In this document: one piece after another, positions 7,359-16,680 of the stretch
How the letters are laid out: every line of letters begins with the position of its first letter
Position numbering within the stretch: position 1 is the first letter of the stretch
NCBI GenBank assembly: GCA_913776795.1
Contig: CAJYRH010000451.1
Location: forward strand, 1-32,401
Direction: 5' to 3'
DNA: 32,401 nt
From: an uncultured Pseudorhodoferax sp.
GTDB taxonomy: Bacteria > Pseudomonadota > Gammaproteobacteria > Burkholderiales > Burkholderiaceae
The notes under the pieces: generated by a model
The model's database searches: none
What the model was told of the DNA's origin: nothing
What the model saw: the letters and a program-made list of their open reading frames with translations, nothing else
Program-made: the position numbers and the translations under genes

Positions 7359-8505
7359 GGCACGGCCGGTCCTGGCGCGCACGGGCCTGCGCCTGCGCGA
7401 TTCGATGGCGGTGCACATTGCGCTGGCCATCGCCGTCACCAACGTCCTGTTGATGCTGGCCGGCTGCTGGATGGTCGGGCGCCTGCTGGAGCAGGAGTTC
7501 ACCGCCCTGCCGCTGGCCATCCCCGAGCTGCAGCGCGATGCCTTCATCGCGCGTGCCTGGCGTGTGATGTTCTGGACGCTTGCGGCAGGCGCGCTGGCCA
7601 CCAGCGTGCTGGCCTGGTGCATCACGCGGCGCATCCTGGCCTCGGTACGGCGCCTGGGCGCCACTGCCAACCGCATTGGTGCGCAGGCACTGGACGAGCG
7701 CCTGCCGGCCGACGCCGTGCCCGCAGAGCTGGCTTCCGTGGCGCAGGCCTTCAATGGCATGCTGGACCGTTTGCAGGACGCCTTCTCGCGCCTGTCGGGC
7801 TTCTCGTCCGACCTCGCGCATGACCTGCGTGCGCCGATCCACCGGCTGCTGACGGCCACCCAGGTCACGCTCGCGCAGCCGCGCAGCGCCGACGAATACC
7901 GTACCGTGCTGGAGACGGCGGTGGCCGACTACGAGCGCATCGGCCGCCTGATCGAGAACATCCTGTTCCTCGCCCGCGCCGACCATGCCCAGACCCGGCT
8001 GAAGGCCGACTGGCAAGGCATGCGCGAGCGGCTCAAGGGCATGGTGGACTTCTTCGAGCTGCTGGCCGAGGAGCGCGGCCTGCGTCTGACCCTGGACGTG
8101 CAGCCCGGCCTGCGCGCCTGGGCCGACGAGGTGCTGCTGGCGCGCGCCGTGGGCAACCTGCTGACCAATGCGCTGCGCCATGCGCGGGCGGGCAGCACGG
8201 TGGTGCTGTCCGCGCATGCCACGGCGCCGGGGTTTGCGCGCATCACCGTGGCCAACGAGGGCGAACCCATCGACCCGGCCCACCAGGCCGCGATCTTCGA
8301 GCGGCGCTACCGCGTCGACAACCCGGCGTCGGAAGCCGGCTCGGGACTGGGCCTGGCCATCGTCAAGAGCGTGATGGACCTGCACGGCGGCCGCGTCGGC
8401 GTGCGCAGTGCGCCGGGACTGCCGACGGTGTTCACGCTTGAGTTTCCGCCGCCGGCCCTGCGGCGCGTGGATTTCAGACTGGCGGCGCGCCGATCTGTTC
8501 GGTGA
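7333..8505 (+). CDS. Sensor histidine kinase, CusS/QseC-like, with short periplasmic loop
   Basis: This is the inner-membrane partner of the preceding regulator, 390 residues. Transmembrane helices are at about 27-47 and 78-97, then HAMP (98-150), the H-box with H163 in 'SSDLAHDLRAPIH', N-box N275/N279 in 'NLLTNALRH', and G-box GSGLGLAI at 336-343. The loop between the helices is only about 30 residues, against well over 100 in CusS, so there is no room for a folded periplasmic sensor domain. ATG 7333 overlaps the regulator stop by 26 nt and gives a full-length kinase. The 3' end overlaps the convergent glutathione transferase gene by 32 nt. The ligand is unknown; a membrane or envelope cue is possible. 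Confidence 0.92.
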   Translation: MSSIPAPPEARPVLARTGLRLRDSMAVHIALAIAVTNVLLMLAGCWMVGRLLEQEFTALPLAIPELQRDAFIARAWRVMFWTLAAGALATSVLAWCITRRILASVRRLGATANRIGAQALDERLPADAVPAELASVAQAFNGMLDRLQDAFSRLSGFSSDLAHDLRAPIHRLLTATQVTLAQPRSADEYRTVLETAVADYERIGRLIENILFLARADHAQTRLKADWQGMRERLKGMVDFFELLAEERGLRLTLDVQPGLRAWADEVLLARAVGNLLTNALRHARAGSTVVLSAHATAPGFARITVANEGEPIDPAHQAAIFERRYRVDNPASEAGSGLGLAIVKSVMDLHGGRVGVRSAPGLPTVFTLEFPPPALRRVDFRLAARRSVR

Positions 8506-9121
8506 CGTAGGCGCGCTGCACCGCCGGGCGCGCCAGAACACGGTGCAGGTACGGCCCCAGGTGCGGGAGCTCGCGCGCCGGCCGGCCGAAATGGCGGGTC
8601 CAGCGGCCCAGCATGAGCAGGTAAGGATCCAGCGCGGTGTAGCGCTCGCCCAGCAGCCAGGGGCCGCCGTGGCGCGCCAGTTCCTGGTCGAGGATCTCCA
8701 GCAACTGGCCGGCGCGCGCCTCGGACCTGGCCTTCACCGTCGTGGCGCCATGCACATGGTCGGGCGAGGCCCAGCGCTCCGGGTAGAAGTACAGCCCGAG
8801 GGTGGCATGCAGCGTGTTGCTGAGCCAGAACATCCACTTGTAATAGTGCGCGCGCTCGGTCGAGCCCAGCGCAGGCGCGAGGCCTGCGGCCGGGTGCGTG
8901 TCGGCCAGGTGCAGCAGGATGGCGGCCGTCTCGTAGAGCACGAGGTCGCCGTCGACCAGCACCGGAATCAGGCCGTTGGGGTTGAGCCGCAGGTAGGCCT
9001 CGGACTTGTGGGCCTGGTTGGCGCGGTCCACCAGCAGCAGCTCGAACGGCACGCCCAGCTCTTCGAGCAGCATGTGCGGCGCCATGCTGGCGTCGGTCGG
9101 GTGGTAGTGCAGCTGCAGCAT
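8474..9121 (-). CDS. Glutathione S-transferase family protein
   Basis: This soluble 215-residue enzyme has the thioredoxin-like N-domain (about 1-78) and helical C-domain (about 88-205) of the GST fold. 'HYHPTDASMAPHMLLEELG' places Ser12 where the beta- and theta-like classes have their catalytic Ser/Cys. The cis-proline is in 'NPNGLIPVL' (47-55), and 'LYETAAIL' binds the glutathione gamma-glutamyl part. It conjugates glutathione to electrophiles or reduces them; the substrate cannot be told. It is the last gene of a four-gene cluster (17 nt after ridA) and converges with the kinase gene. The cluster suggests detoxification of a reactive lactone- or imine-type compound (inference). Confidence 0.9.
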   Translation of the reverse strand: MLQLHYHPTDASMAPHMLLEELGVPFELLLVDRANQAHKSEAYLRLNPNGLIPVLVDGDLVLYETAAILLHLADTHPAAGLAPALGSTERAHYYKWMFWLSNTLHATLGLYFYPERWASPDHVHGATTVKARSEARAGQLLEILDQELARHGGPWLLGERYTALDPYLLMLGRWTRHFGRPARELPHLGPYLHRVLARPAVQRAYVTEQIGAPPV

Positions 9122-9138
9122 GGCCGGCCTCGTGCGCC

Positions 9139-9486
9139 CTACTTGGCGGCCGTCACCATGATCTCGACCAGGAGGCGCGGATCGGCCAGCCTGGACTCGA
9201 CGCAGGCGCGCACGGGCAGGTTCTTGGGATCGACCCAGGCCGACCAGACCTCGTTCATGGCCGCGCGGTTGCCGATGTCGGTCAGCCAGATCTGGGCCGA
9301 CAGGATGCGCGACTTGTCGCTGCCGCAGCGCGCCAGCAGCGCGTCGATGCGGTTCAGGATCTGCTGCGTCTGGCCCTTGACGTCGGCGCTCGGGTCGTCG
9401 GCCACGATGCCGGCCAGGTAGACCGTGTTGCCGTGCTCGACGGCGTTGGACAGGATGGGGGTGGGTTCGTGGCGCTGGATGCTCAT
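9139..9486 (-). CDS. RidA family protein (enamine/imine deaminase family)
   Basis: RidA proteins are small cytosolic trimers that hydrolyse reactive enamines/imines such as 2-aminoacrylate. The 115-residue protein starts MSIQRHEPTPILSNAVEHGN. It has 'VYLAGIVADDPSADVKGQTQ' and the C-terminal 'VRACVESRL...LLVEIMV', keeping the Arg that binds the substrate carboxylate and the late Glu. The start at 9486 follows a GGAAAG stretch; the in-frame extension to 9543 would overlap the upstream gene and does not fit the family. It lies between the amidohydrolase (19 nt) and GST (17 nt) genes. Whether it is a true RidA deaminase or one of the Rid subfamilies of other function is open. Confidence 0.88.
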   Translation of the reverse strand: MSIQRHEPTPILSNAVEHGNTVYLAGIVADDPSADVKGQTQQILNRIDALLARCGSDKSRILSAQIWLTDIGNRAAMNEVWSAWVDPKNLPVRACVESRLADPRLLVEIMVTAAK

Positions 9487-9505
9487 GGTGGTCTTTCCAG
9501 GGGGT

Positions 9506-10384
9506 TCAGGGCGGTGTCGCGACACCGAAGAGTTCGGCCGCATTGTCCCAGGCGATGCGCCGGGCCAGCGGCGCCGGCAGCGCGCCGAGCCAGCGGCGGT
9601 ATTCCTGCATCAGCAGGTCGTACGCGCTCCAGCGCTGGTTGACCCAGGTGTCCGAGCCGACCACGAAGCGCGTGGGGTGCTCGCGCAGCAGCGCATCCCA
9701 CTGCGGACACAGCGTGCCGTTCTCGCAGACGAGGCCCGGCCGGTACGACAGTTCACCGACCAGGCGCGGGTAGCGCTCCAGCAGCGCCTGCACGCGCGCC
9801 ACGGGCGCGCCGCCGATGCCGCTGTGGGCCCAGATCAGCCGAGCGCCCGGCGCGTGGGCCATGAGCCGGTCGACGGCCGCGTCGTCCACGTGGGCCAGCA
9901 CCGCCAGGCCGTGCTTCTCGGCGAACTGCATGATCTGGCGCGCCACCGGCCCGTCGGCATTGGCGCTGTCGTAGAGGTGGAATTCGCCGATGCCGCGGTA
10001 CGGCCCGCCCTGGGTGCCACGCTGAAACTCCTCCTCGACCATCGCGTAGATGCTGGGGTCGCGGAACCAGTTGCCGTAGTCGTCGCGGTTGCGGTACAGG
10101 CGGATGAAAGGCACCACGGCCACGCCGGCCGCGCGCGTGGCGGGGCTGGCCGCCAGCAGCTTGGTGCCGTCGTTGGTGCGCGAGTTGGCGACGATGGCGC
10201 GCACGCCGTTGCGCTGCATGCGGGCCAGCACGTCGGCCAGCGGATGCGGGCCCTGCTGGCCGTTCCAGGCCTCGACGTTGTAGTGCAGGTGGACGTCGAA
10301 CAGCGGGCCGGTGTAGTCGGCCGCCAGCGCCGGAAGCGCGAGCAGCCAGAGCCAGGAGGCGAGCAACCGGCCGCGCATGCGCAT
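9506..10384 (-). CDS. Exported amidohydrolase family (TIM-barrel) protein
   Basis: The 292-residue precursor starts with a signal peptide ([20 protein letters not shown], cut near residue 22), so the enzyme works in the periplasm. 'FDVHLHYN' gives the metal-binding HxH at 32/34, 'VLAHVDDA' and 'IWAHSGIGG' supply further His, and 'VGSDTW' the catalytic Asp, the layout of amidohydrolase_2-type hydrolases or decarboxylases. The substrate is not known. Its ATG (10384, or 10378 six bases later) directly follows the stop of the dienelactone hydrolase gene, so translation is coupled. The metal ligands are complete, so the enzyme looks active. Confidence 0.85.
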   Translation of the reverse strand: MRMRGRLLASWLWLLALPALAADYTGPLFDVHLHYNVEAWNGQQGPHPLADVLARMQRNGVRAIVANSRTNDGTKLLAASPATRAAGVAVVPFIRLYRNRDDYGNWFRDPSIYAMVEEEFQRGTQGGPYRGIGEFHLYDSANADGPVARQIMQFAEKHGLAVLAHVDDAAVDRLMAHAPGARLIWAHSGIGGAPVARVQALLERYPRLVGELSYRPGLVCENGTLCPQWDALLREHPTRFVVGSDTWVNQRWSAYDLLMQEYRRWLGALPAPLARRIAWDNAAELFGVATPP

Positions 10385-11074
10385 TCAGCCCAGGTGCTTG
10401 GCGAAGAAGGCCAGCGTGCGCTCCAGCGCCAGCTTGGCCGCGGCCGCGTCGTAGGAGCCGCGCTGGTCGCAATTGAAGCCGTGGTCGGCCGCGTAGACAT
10501 GGACCTCGACCTCGGGGTGCGCCTTCTTGAAGGCTTCCACGCTGTCCAGCGGGATCCAGTGGTCGCGCTCGCCGAAGTGTGCGAGCACCGGCACCTTGGG
10601 GCTGCGCGCCACCTCGGCCTCGGTGGTCACGCCACCGCCGTAGTAGGGCACGGCGGCCGCCAGGCCGCTCAACGTGCAGGCGCTGCGCCAGGTCAGCAGG
10701 CCGCCCCAGCAGTAGCCGACGATGCCGACCTTCTTGCCGCTCTCCTGGGCGGCATGGTCGATGGCGGCCTGGATGTCGGCCAGCACGCCAGGCGCGGGCA
10801 GTTCCTCCACGGCGGTCTTGAGCGCGAAGCCGGCCTGCATGTCCTCGTTGGTGTAGCCCAGTTCCACACCCTGCTTGACGCGGTGGAAGGTGGACGGCGC
10901 GACCGCCAGGTAGCCCTGGGCCGCATAGTCATCGGCCACGCTGCGGATGTGCGAGTTGACGCCAAAGATCTCCTGCACCACCACGATGGCGCCCTTGGGT
11001 GCGCCCGCAGGCTTGGCCACGTAGGCGGGAAAAGTGAAACCGTCGGCAGACTTTAGGTCGATGAATTGGCCCAT
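10385..11074 (-). CDS. Dienelactone hydrolase family protein
   Basis: Dienelactone hydrolases are alpha/beta-hydrolases with a Cys nucleophile that open lactones such as those of chlorocatechol degradation; many paralogues act on other esters. The 229-residue protein has the triad C122 ('VGYCWGG'), D171 ('GERDHWIP') and H198 ('AADHGF'), with E36 in 'VQEIFG', all at the family positions. ATG 11074 has AAGGAG five bases upstream, which decides it over 11143. It is first in a four-gene cluster with amidohydrolase, RidA and GST genes. No chlorocatechol ring-cleavage gene is near, so a general hydrolase is likelier than a true ClcD. Confidence 0.93.
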   Translation of the reverse strand: MGQFIDLKSADGFTFPAYVAKPAGAPKGAIVVVQEIFGVNSHIRSVADDYAAQGYLAVAPSTFHRVKQGVELGYTNEDMQAGFALKTAVEELPAPGVLADIQAAIDHAAQESGKKVGIVGYCWGGLLTWRSACTLSGLAAAVPYYGGGVTTEAEVARSPKVPVLAHFGERDHWIPLDSVEAFKKAHPEVEVHVYAADHGFNCDQRGSYDAAAAKLALERTLAFFAKHLG

Positions 11075-11209
11075 GGTGCGGTGCTCCTTCGTTGCGTGTT
11101 GGCGAAACGGGCGGTTGTAGCAGGAATCCACTTGCCCCTCCACCGCGGCCCGTCTTGGAGGCGACGCGCACTACCATGCGCCCTCCCCCACCGGACTGGA
11201 GACACCCGC

Positions 11210-11956
11210 ATGGACAAGATCGCAGTCGTCACCGGCGGCAGCCGCGGCATCGGCGCCGCCACCGCACTGCTGGCGGCCCGCCAGGGCTGGGCCGTGGCCG
11301 TGAACTACACGCACAACGCCGAAGCCGCGCAGGAGGTGGTGCGTCGGATCGCGGACCACGGTGGCCGCGCCATCGCCGTGCAGGCCGACGTGGCCGACGA
11401 GGCCCAGGTGCTGCGCATGTTCGGCGAGGTCGACGCCCAGCTGGGCCGGCTCACCGCCCTGGTCAACAACGCCGGCGTGGTCGACCACAGCCAGCGCCTG
11501 GACCAGATGGACCTGGCGCGCTGGCGCCGCATGTTCGACATCAACGTGATGGGCAGCCTGCTCTGCGCGCGCGAGGCCGTGCGCCGCATGAGCACGCGCC
11601 ACGGCGGCAGCGGCGGCGCCATCGTGAACATGTCCAGCGCCGCCGCGCGCCTGGGTGGCGCCGGCCAGTACGTGGACTACGCGGCGAGCAAGGGCGCCAT
11701 CGACAGCTTCACGGTCGGCCTGGCCAAGGAGGTCGCAAACGAGGGCATCCGCGTGAACGCCGTGCGGCCCGGCCTGATCGAGACCGACATCCACGCCTCG
11801 GGCGGCCAACCCGACCGCGTGCAGCAGCTCGCCCACCTGGTGCCCATGCAGCGCGGCGGCTCGGCCGACGAGGTCGCCGAGGCCATTGTCTGGCTCATGG
11901 GCGAAGGCGCGAGCTACACCACGATGGCGCTGCTCGACGTCTCGGGCGGGCGCTGA
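11210..11956 (+). CDS. SDR family NAD(P)-dependent oxidoreductase
   Basis: This classical short-chain dehydrogenase has 248 residues: cofactor motif TGGSRGIG (8-15), NNAG (86-89), and catalytic S143, Y157 and K161 ('YVDYAASK'). 'NYTHNAEAA' after the second strand, with no Asp, suggests NADPH. The C-terminus 'LDVSGGR' is the usual FabG-like end. It resembles sugar or 3-oxoacyl reductases, but the substrate is open. The ATG at 11210 follows GGAGAC. It is divergent from the dienelactone hydrolase gene (135-bp gap), and its TGA directly abuts the TCA (stop) of the convergent Mpo1 gene. Confidence 0.93.
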   Translation: MDKIAVVTGGSRGIGAATALLAARQGWAVAVNYTHNAEAAQEVVRRIADHGGRAIAVQADVADEAQVLRMFGEVDAQLGRLTALVNNAGVVDHSQRLDQMDLARWRRMFDINVMGSLLCAREAVRRMSTRHGGSGGAIVNMSSAAARLGGAGQYVDYAASKGAIDSFTVGLAKEVANEGIRVNAVRPGLIETDIHASGGQPDRVQQLAHLVPMQRGGSADEVAEAIVWLMGEGASYTTMALLDVSGGR

Positions 11957-12478
11957 TCAGGCCGGCGCGGCAGCGCCGCGCACCGGGCCCGCACGGGCCT
12001 CGATCTGCTGCTGCAACTCGCGCCGCAGCCCCAGCAGGAAGGCGGCCTCGGCCAGCACGAACAGCGGGCCGACAACCAGGCCCACGAGGTCGTCGACGAA
12101 GGCCGGCTTGCGCCCCTCCCAGTAGTGGCCGACGAACTGGATGAGCCAGCCGGCCACGAACAGGCCCCCGCCCCAGCCCAGCCAGACCGGTGTGGGCTGC
12201 GCCGCCAGCAGCTGCGCGCACCACAGCACCAGCGCCAGCAGCAAGGCCATGGCGGCGCCCAGCCGGCCGTCCAGGCGCAGGTAGTAGAGCGCGGTGGCCA
12301 GCGTGACCAGCGTGGCGGCCGAGATGGCCAGCGGCCCGGCCTCGGCCAGCACCGGCCGGGCCAGCAGCACGGCCACGGCCTGCACGATCATGGGGATGCC
12401 GATGAAATGCGTGGCGATGTTGCGGCGGTCACGGTGGTAGGCCGCGTACTGGCCCAGCTGGTCGACGAGGGTGCGCAT
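11957..12478 (-). CDS. Mpo1/DUF962 family membrane protein
   Basis: The 173-residue protein begins MRTLVDQLGQYAAYHRDRRN and continues 'IATHFIGIPMIV', the DUF962 signature (Y...H....N...H..G.P). It has about four hydrophobic helices and 'WLIQFVGHYWEGRKPAF', the second conserved His box. Yeast Mpo1 is an Fe(II) dioxygenase that oxidises 2-hydroxy fatty acids by one carbon; bacterial members share the His residues but are little studied. The gene sits alone, convergent with the SDR gene, sharing the 6-bp TGATCA as two abutting stops. Start 12478 was preferred to 12496 because the family begins near 'LVDQL'. Confidence 0.88.
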   Translation of the reverse strand: MRTLVDQLGQYAAYHRDRRNIATHFIGIPMIVQAVAVLLARPVLAEAGPLAISAATLVTLATALYYLRLDGRLGAAMALLLALVLWCAQLLAAQPTPVWLGWGGGLFVAGWLIQFVGHYWEGRKPAFVDDLVGLVVGPLFVLAEAAFLLGLRRELQQQIEARAGPVRGAAAPA

Positions 12479-12600
12479 CGCGTGTCTCCTTGGCATGTCG
12501 ATCTGCCGCGCTTGTACACCCGCTGTGCCAGCCGCTCAAGCCAGAGCACCGCTGGGCCGCCCCAAGGCGCTCTGCACCGCAGCGCGCAGCGCGAAGGATC

Positions 12601-13098
12601 TCAGGTGAGCGCGGCGCGCCAGGCGGCGGTCTTGGCCGCCAGCGGCATCCCGGCATGGGCCGGGCTGGTCGAGGGCAGGCGCAGCAACTCCAGCGCCGGC
12701 GCGAGCTGCGGCAGCACCTGGCGGCGGAACACGGTTTCGGCCTTGGCGCCGTTGAAGCAGACGCGGCGCACCTGCGGGTGCACCTGCAGGAAGGCCGCGA
12801 AGTCGTTGGGCACGATGCTGGCCGGCACGATCGCGCTGTCCAGGCTGCCCGGGCGCTCGCAGCTGGCCAGCACATCCCACAGTGCCACGCCGCCGGCCTG
12901 CAAGGCGGCCAGCCGATCGCCATAGGCCGTGTGCCGCGGATCGAAGCCGAACAGCGCGCCCATGATCTTCCAGAACGCGTTCTGCGGATGGCCGTAATAC
13001 TGCTGCAGGCGCAGCGACATGGCGCCCGGCATGCTGCCCAGCACCAGCACGCGCGCGTCGGACCGCGCCACGGGCGGGAAGCTTTCGACCTGGGCCAT
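12601..13098 (-). CDS. DNA-deoxyinosine (hypoxanthine) glycosylase, UDG superfamily family 6
   Basis: The 165-residue enzyme should remove hypoxanthine, the deamination product of adenine, from DNA to start base-excision repair. '[20 protein letters not shown]' (18-37), '[10 protein letters not shown]' with N40, '[16 protein letters not shown]' and the late '[10 protein letters not shown]' form the family-6 (HDG) pattern, distinct from Ung and Mug. It starts ATG 13098, two bases after the TGA of the LysR gene, so both are one transcript. The long in-frame extension to 13686 is antisense-like sequence inside the LysR gene and is not coding. Substrate preference is from the family. Confidence 0.88.
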   Translation of the reverse strand: MAQVESFPPVARSDARVLVLGSMPGAMSLRLQQYYGHPQNAFWKIMGALFGFDPRHTAYGDRLAALQAGGVALWDVLASCERPGSLDSAIVPASIVPNDFAAFLQVHPQVRRVCFNGAKAETVFRRQVLPQLAPALELLRLPSTSPAHAGMPLAAKTAAWRAALT

Positions 13099-13100
13099 CT

Positions 13101-14054
13101 TCAGTCGGCGCGCTGCGCCTCGGCATGCAGCCAGGCGATGAAGTCCTGCGCATCCGGGTTCTCCCGGGCCTGCGCGCCGGCCGCAACGAAGTAGCCGCGC
13201 TGCGACTGCCCGCTGCGCCCGAACGGCGCCACCAGTTGCCCGCTCTGCAGCAGCGCGCCCGCCAGCGGCAGCCGGCCGATCGCCACGCCCTGCCCCGCCA
13301 GCGCGGCGGCCACGGCGTCGTTGTAGTTGGAAAAGCGCAGCTGGTTGGTGCCGCGGATGCCGGCCAGCCCCATGGCCTGCAGCCAGGGCGCCCAATCTTC
13401 CATGGGCGCCATGCCCTGGTGGCCTTCCATGACCAGCAGCGTGTGGTGCACGAGGTCGGCCGGGCTGCGCAGCGGGCGCGCCGGATCCTGCAGAAGGCGC
13501 GGCGCGCAGACGGGCAGCACGGTCTCCTCGAACAGCGGCCGGCCCATGCCCTGGGCGATGGCGCAGAAGCGCACCGCCACGTCGATGCCGGCGCGCTCCA
13601 GGTTCAGCAGATCGTTGGTGGCGGACACGCGCACGTCCACCAGCGGATGGTCGGCCGAGAAGCGCGCCAGCCGCGGAATCAGCCACAGCGAAGCGAAGCC
13701 CGGCGTGGTCGTCACGGCCACCTGGCGGTGCCGCGTCACGGCGCGCACGCTGGCCGTGGCGTCGCGCAGGCGCTCCAGGCAGTCCTGCACGGCGCGGTAC
13801 ATGGTCTCGCCGGCCGGGGTCAGCGCCAGCGCACGGTGGCGCCGCTCGAACAGTGCCACGCCCAGGCCGTCCTCCATCTGCTGGATCTGCCGGCTCACGG
13901 CCGACTGCGTCAGCGCGAGCTCCGCGCCGGCGCGCGTGAAGCTCAGCGTGCGCGCGGCCACGGCAAAGCTGCGCAGCAGGTCCAGCCGCGGCAGGTCGGC
14001 GCGTGCGATCACGTCATCCCTGACTTTCGCATTCTCATTTCGCATGCAAAGCAT
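13101..14054 (-). CDS. LysR-family transcriptional regulator (GcvA-like)
   Basis: The 317-residue protein has an N-terminal winged helix-turn-helix ('[20 protein letters not shown]' to '[16 protein letters not shown]', about 24-82) and a periplasmic-binding-like effector domain (about 110-305). '[15 protein letters not shown]' style recognition-helix residues mark the GcvA/AmpR branch. Either ATG 14054 or ATG 14045 could be used; neither has a clear Shine-Dalgarno site. Its TGA is followed after two bases by the glycosylase ATG, and it is divergent from the DUF2917 gene, the usual arrangement for a LysR protein controlling its neighbour and itself. The inducer is unknown. Confidence 0.92.
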   Translation of the reverse strand: MLCMRNENAKVRDDVIARADLPRLDLLRSFAVAARTLSFTRAGAELALTQSAVSRQIQQMEDGLGVALFERRHRALALTPAGETMYRAVQDCLERLRDATASVRAVTRHRQVAVTTTPGFASLWLIPRLARFSADHPLVDVRVSATNDLLNLERAGIDVAVRFCAIAQGMGRPLFEETVLPVCAPRLLQDPARPLRSPADLVHHTLLVMEGHQGMAPMEDWAPWLQAMGLAGIRGTNQLRFSNYNDAVAAALAGQGVAIGRLPLAGALLQSGQLVAPFGRSGQSQRGYFVAAGAQARENPDAQDFIAWLHAEAQRAD

Positions 14055-14066
14055 TCAAAACGACCG

Positions 14067-14096
14067 TTGGAAGAACGCAATTCTAGGTTCTACATT
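14067..14096 (+). promoter_or_regulatory. Candidate sigma-70 promoter for the DUF2917 gene
   Basis: TTGGAA (14067-14072) and TACATT (14091-14096) are separated by 18 bp, with the start codon 31 nt further on. The region between the divergent LysR and DUF2917 genes also contains TTCTA-GG-TTCTA, which could be part of a LysR site. Weighted by position and match only. Confidence 0.45.
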
Positions 14097-14127
14097 CATT
14101 CCGCCCGAGCATGTAGTGGAGAAGAAC

Positions 14128-14343
14128 ATGGATGCCTTGACCGAATACGAACTGCCGTTGCGCGGTCTGCTGCGGCTGCCGCCCGGCAGCCGCGTGGCCT
14201 GCGACAGCGGGAGCCTGTGGATCACCGAGGACGAGCAGGCGCACGACACCGTACTGGAGCCCGGCGAGCAATTCGCGCCGGTGGCCCGCGGTGCGCTGCT
14301 GGTGTACGCGCTGTCGCCGGCCCGCCTGCACCGCCTGCAGTAG
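14128..14343 (+). CDS. DUF2917 domain-containing small protein
   Basis: The 71-residue protein begins MDALTEYELPLRGLLRLPPG and carries 'VACDSGSLWITEDE', then 'DTVLEPGEQF', the DUF2917 pattern (G.LWIT....D..L..G). It looks like a small beta-rich, cupin-like fold without metal residues; its function is unknown. GGAGAAG precedes the ATG. In Burkholderiales such genes often stand beside a LysR gene, as here, and the divergent layout suggests control by it. The GNAT gene follows 13 nt after the stop, probably in the same transcript. Confidence 0.85.
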   Translation: MDALTEYELPLRGLLRLPPGSRVACDSGSLWITEDEQAHDTVLEPGEQFAPVARGALLVYALSPARLHRLQ

Positions 14344-14356
14344 GGCCCGGCCGGTC

Positions 14357-14953
14357 ATGGACATCGGCCTGGCCTGCCCGGAGCGCAATGCCAGCGCGCG
14401 CTGGGACTTCGCCGACGGCCGCGCCGTGACGGTGCGCGCCGTGCAGCCCGGCGACCTGCAGCTGGCCTCGGAGTTCGTTGCACGCGGGCTCACGCAGCAG
14501 TCGCGCTACCAGCGCTTCCAGACCGGCCTCAGCGCGCTGCCGCCCGGCATGGCCGCCTACCTGACCGACATCGACTTGCGCCAGCATGTCGCGCTGCTGG
14601 CCGTGGCCGAACAGGGCGGCAGCACGCAGCAGGTCGGCGAAGCGCGCTATGTCTGCGACGGCGACCTGCCCGACCAGGCCGAGTTCGCACTTGCCGTGGC
14701 CGACGACTGGCAGGGCCTGGGCCTGGGTGGCCGGCTGCTGCGCCAGCTCGTGCGCGTGGCGCGCCGGCACGGCGTGCGGCGGCTCTACGGCGACGTGCTG
14801 CGCACCAACCAGCCCATGCTGGCACTGGCCCGTGCCCATGGGTTTCGGCCCGAGCGCCAGGGCGATGCGCGGCTGGCGCGCGTGGCCCTGGCGCTGGACG
14901 CGCCGCTGCCCGCGCCGATCCACCGCCCCATGCACGACAGCCAACGCGCCTGA
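14357..14953 (+). CDS. GNAT family N-acetyltransferase
   Basis: The 198-residue protein starts MDIGLACPERNASARWDFAD. 'AVTVRAVQPGD' opens the GNAT fold near residue 23. The acetyl-CoA motif A is 'VADDWQGLGLGGRLLRQL' (114-131, Q119-GLGLGG), and 'HGFRPERQGD' closes the domain. 'SRYQRFQTGLSALPP' resembles the segment found in the acetyltransferase part of Pat/AcuA-type protein acetylases, but there is no CoA-ligase domain. The substrate is unknown. It follows the DUF2917 gene by 13 nt. A GCGGCG-N6-CGCCGC hairpin at 14960-14977 after its stop may end the transcript. Confidence 0.88.
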   Translation: MDIGLACPERNASARWDFADGRAVTVRAVQPGDLQLASEFVARGLTQQSRYQRFQTGLSALPPGMAAYLTDIDLRQHVALLAVAEQGGSTQQVGEARYVCDGDLPDQAEFALAVADDWQGLGLGGRLLRQLVRVARRHGVRRLYGDVLRTNQPMLALARAHGFRPERQGDARLARVALALDAPLPAPIHRPMHDSQRA

Positions 14954-14959
14954 CCGTCC

Positions 14960-14977
14960 GCGGCGGCGCAACGCCGC
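14960..14977 (+). terminator. Hairpin after the GNAT gene
   Basis: GCGGCG (14960-14965) and CGCCGC (14972-14977) pair around 6 nt, six bases past the GNAT stop. There is no T tract, so termination is uncertain. Confidence 0.35.
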
Positions 14978-15038
14978 TACCCTAGGGGCCATGCCACGGC
15001 CCACACCAGACACGTCGACCGCCCCGCCGCCCCGGCTG

Positions 15039-15233
15039 GGACGACCCATGCCGACCCGCTGGACACCAAGAGCGTGGGCGAGTCCGGCGCCATCGCCGCG
15101 CCTGCCGCACGGCGCGGCGGCGTGCTGGACGCGCTCTCGCCCTCTCTGCGTCCACCACCTCGACTTGGCCATGACGCCCGCATCGGTCTGGCAGGCCATC
15201 GAACAGGCCACCGAAAGAGACACCGCATGCTGA
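15039..15233 (+). pseudogene. Remnant of a CoxL/XdhA-type molybdenum hydroxylase large subunit (C-terminus, frameshifted)
   Basis: In one frame from about 15050, 'DPLDTKSVGESGAIAAPAA' then 'VLDALSPS' matches the C-terminal signature of xanthine-dehydrogenase/CO-dehydrogenase-type large subunits (NPLG.KGVGE.GTIG.PAA...VLDAL.PLG). Near 15148 the match jumps frame and continues 'VHHLDLAMTPASVWQAIEQA' to the stop at 15231-15233, the usual last 30 residues of the family. The rest of a roughly 750-residue protein and its partner subunits are missing. This is a decayed end fragment of a lost gene. The exact left limit cannot be set. The region 14978-15050 shows nothing else that I can support. Confidence 0.75.
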
Positions 15234-15309
15234 AGTACCGCGCGCGCGACGCCGAGGCCTACACGCGCGACCACCTGCGCGGCGTCCGGGCCGCCGCGCC
15301 CACCGTCGC

Positions 15310-15313
<4 letters not shown>
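15227..15313 (+). pseudogene. 28-codon ORF overlapping nadX, probable truncated gene start
   Basis: ATG 15227 overlaps the end of the CoxL remnant and the ORF reads MLKYRARDAEAYTRDHLRGV plus eight residues before TGA 15311-15313. That TGA overlaps the nadX ATG (ATGA). The first 20 residues look like a real protein start; they remind me of dihydrodipicolinate-synthase-family N-termini ('..A..YAR..LRG'), but this is weak. It is either the stub of a gene whose body was deleted, fused to the nadX start, or a short leader ORF that couples translation to nadX. nadX has no good Shine-Dalgarno site of its own, which favours coupling. Confidence 0.45.
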
Positions 15314-16678
<1,365 letters not shown>

Positions 16679-16680
16679 AC

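Noticed and set aside
12601..13686. A 361-codon frame that would extend the glycosylase far upstream
   Set aside because: The extension lies in the wrong frame of the LysR gene, is low in complexity and has no family match; the ATG at 13098 gives the family length.
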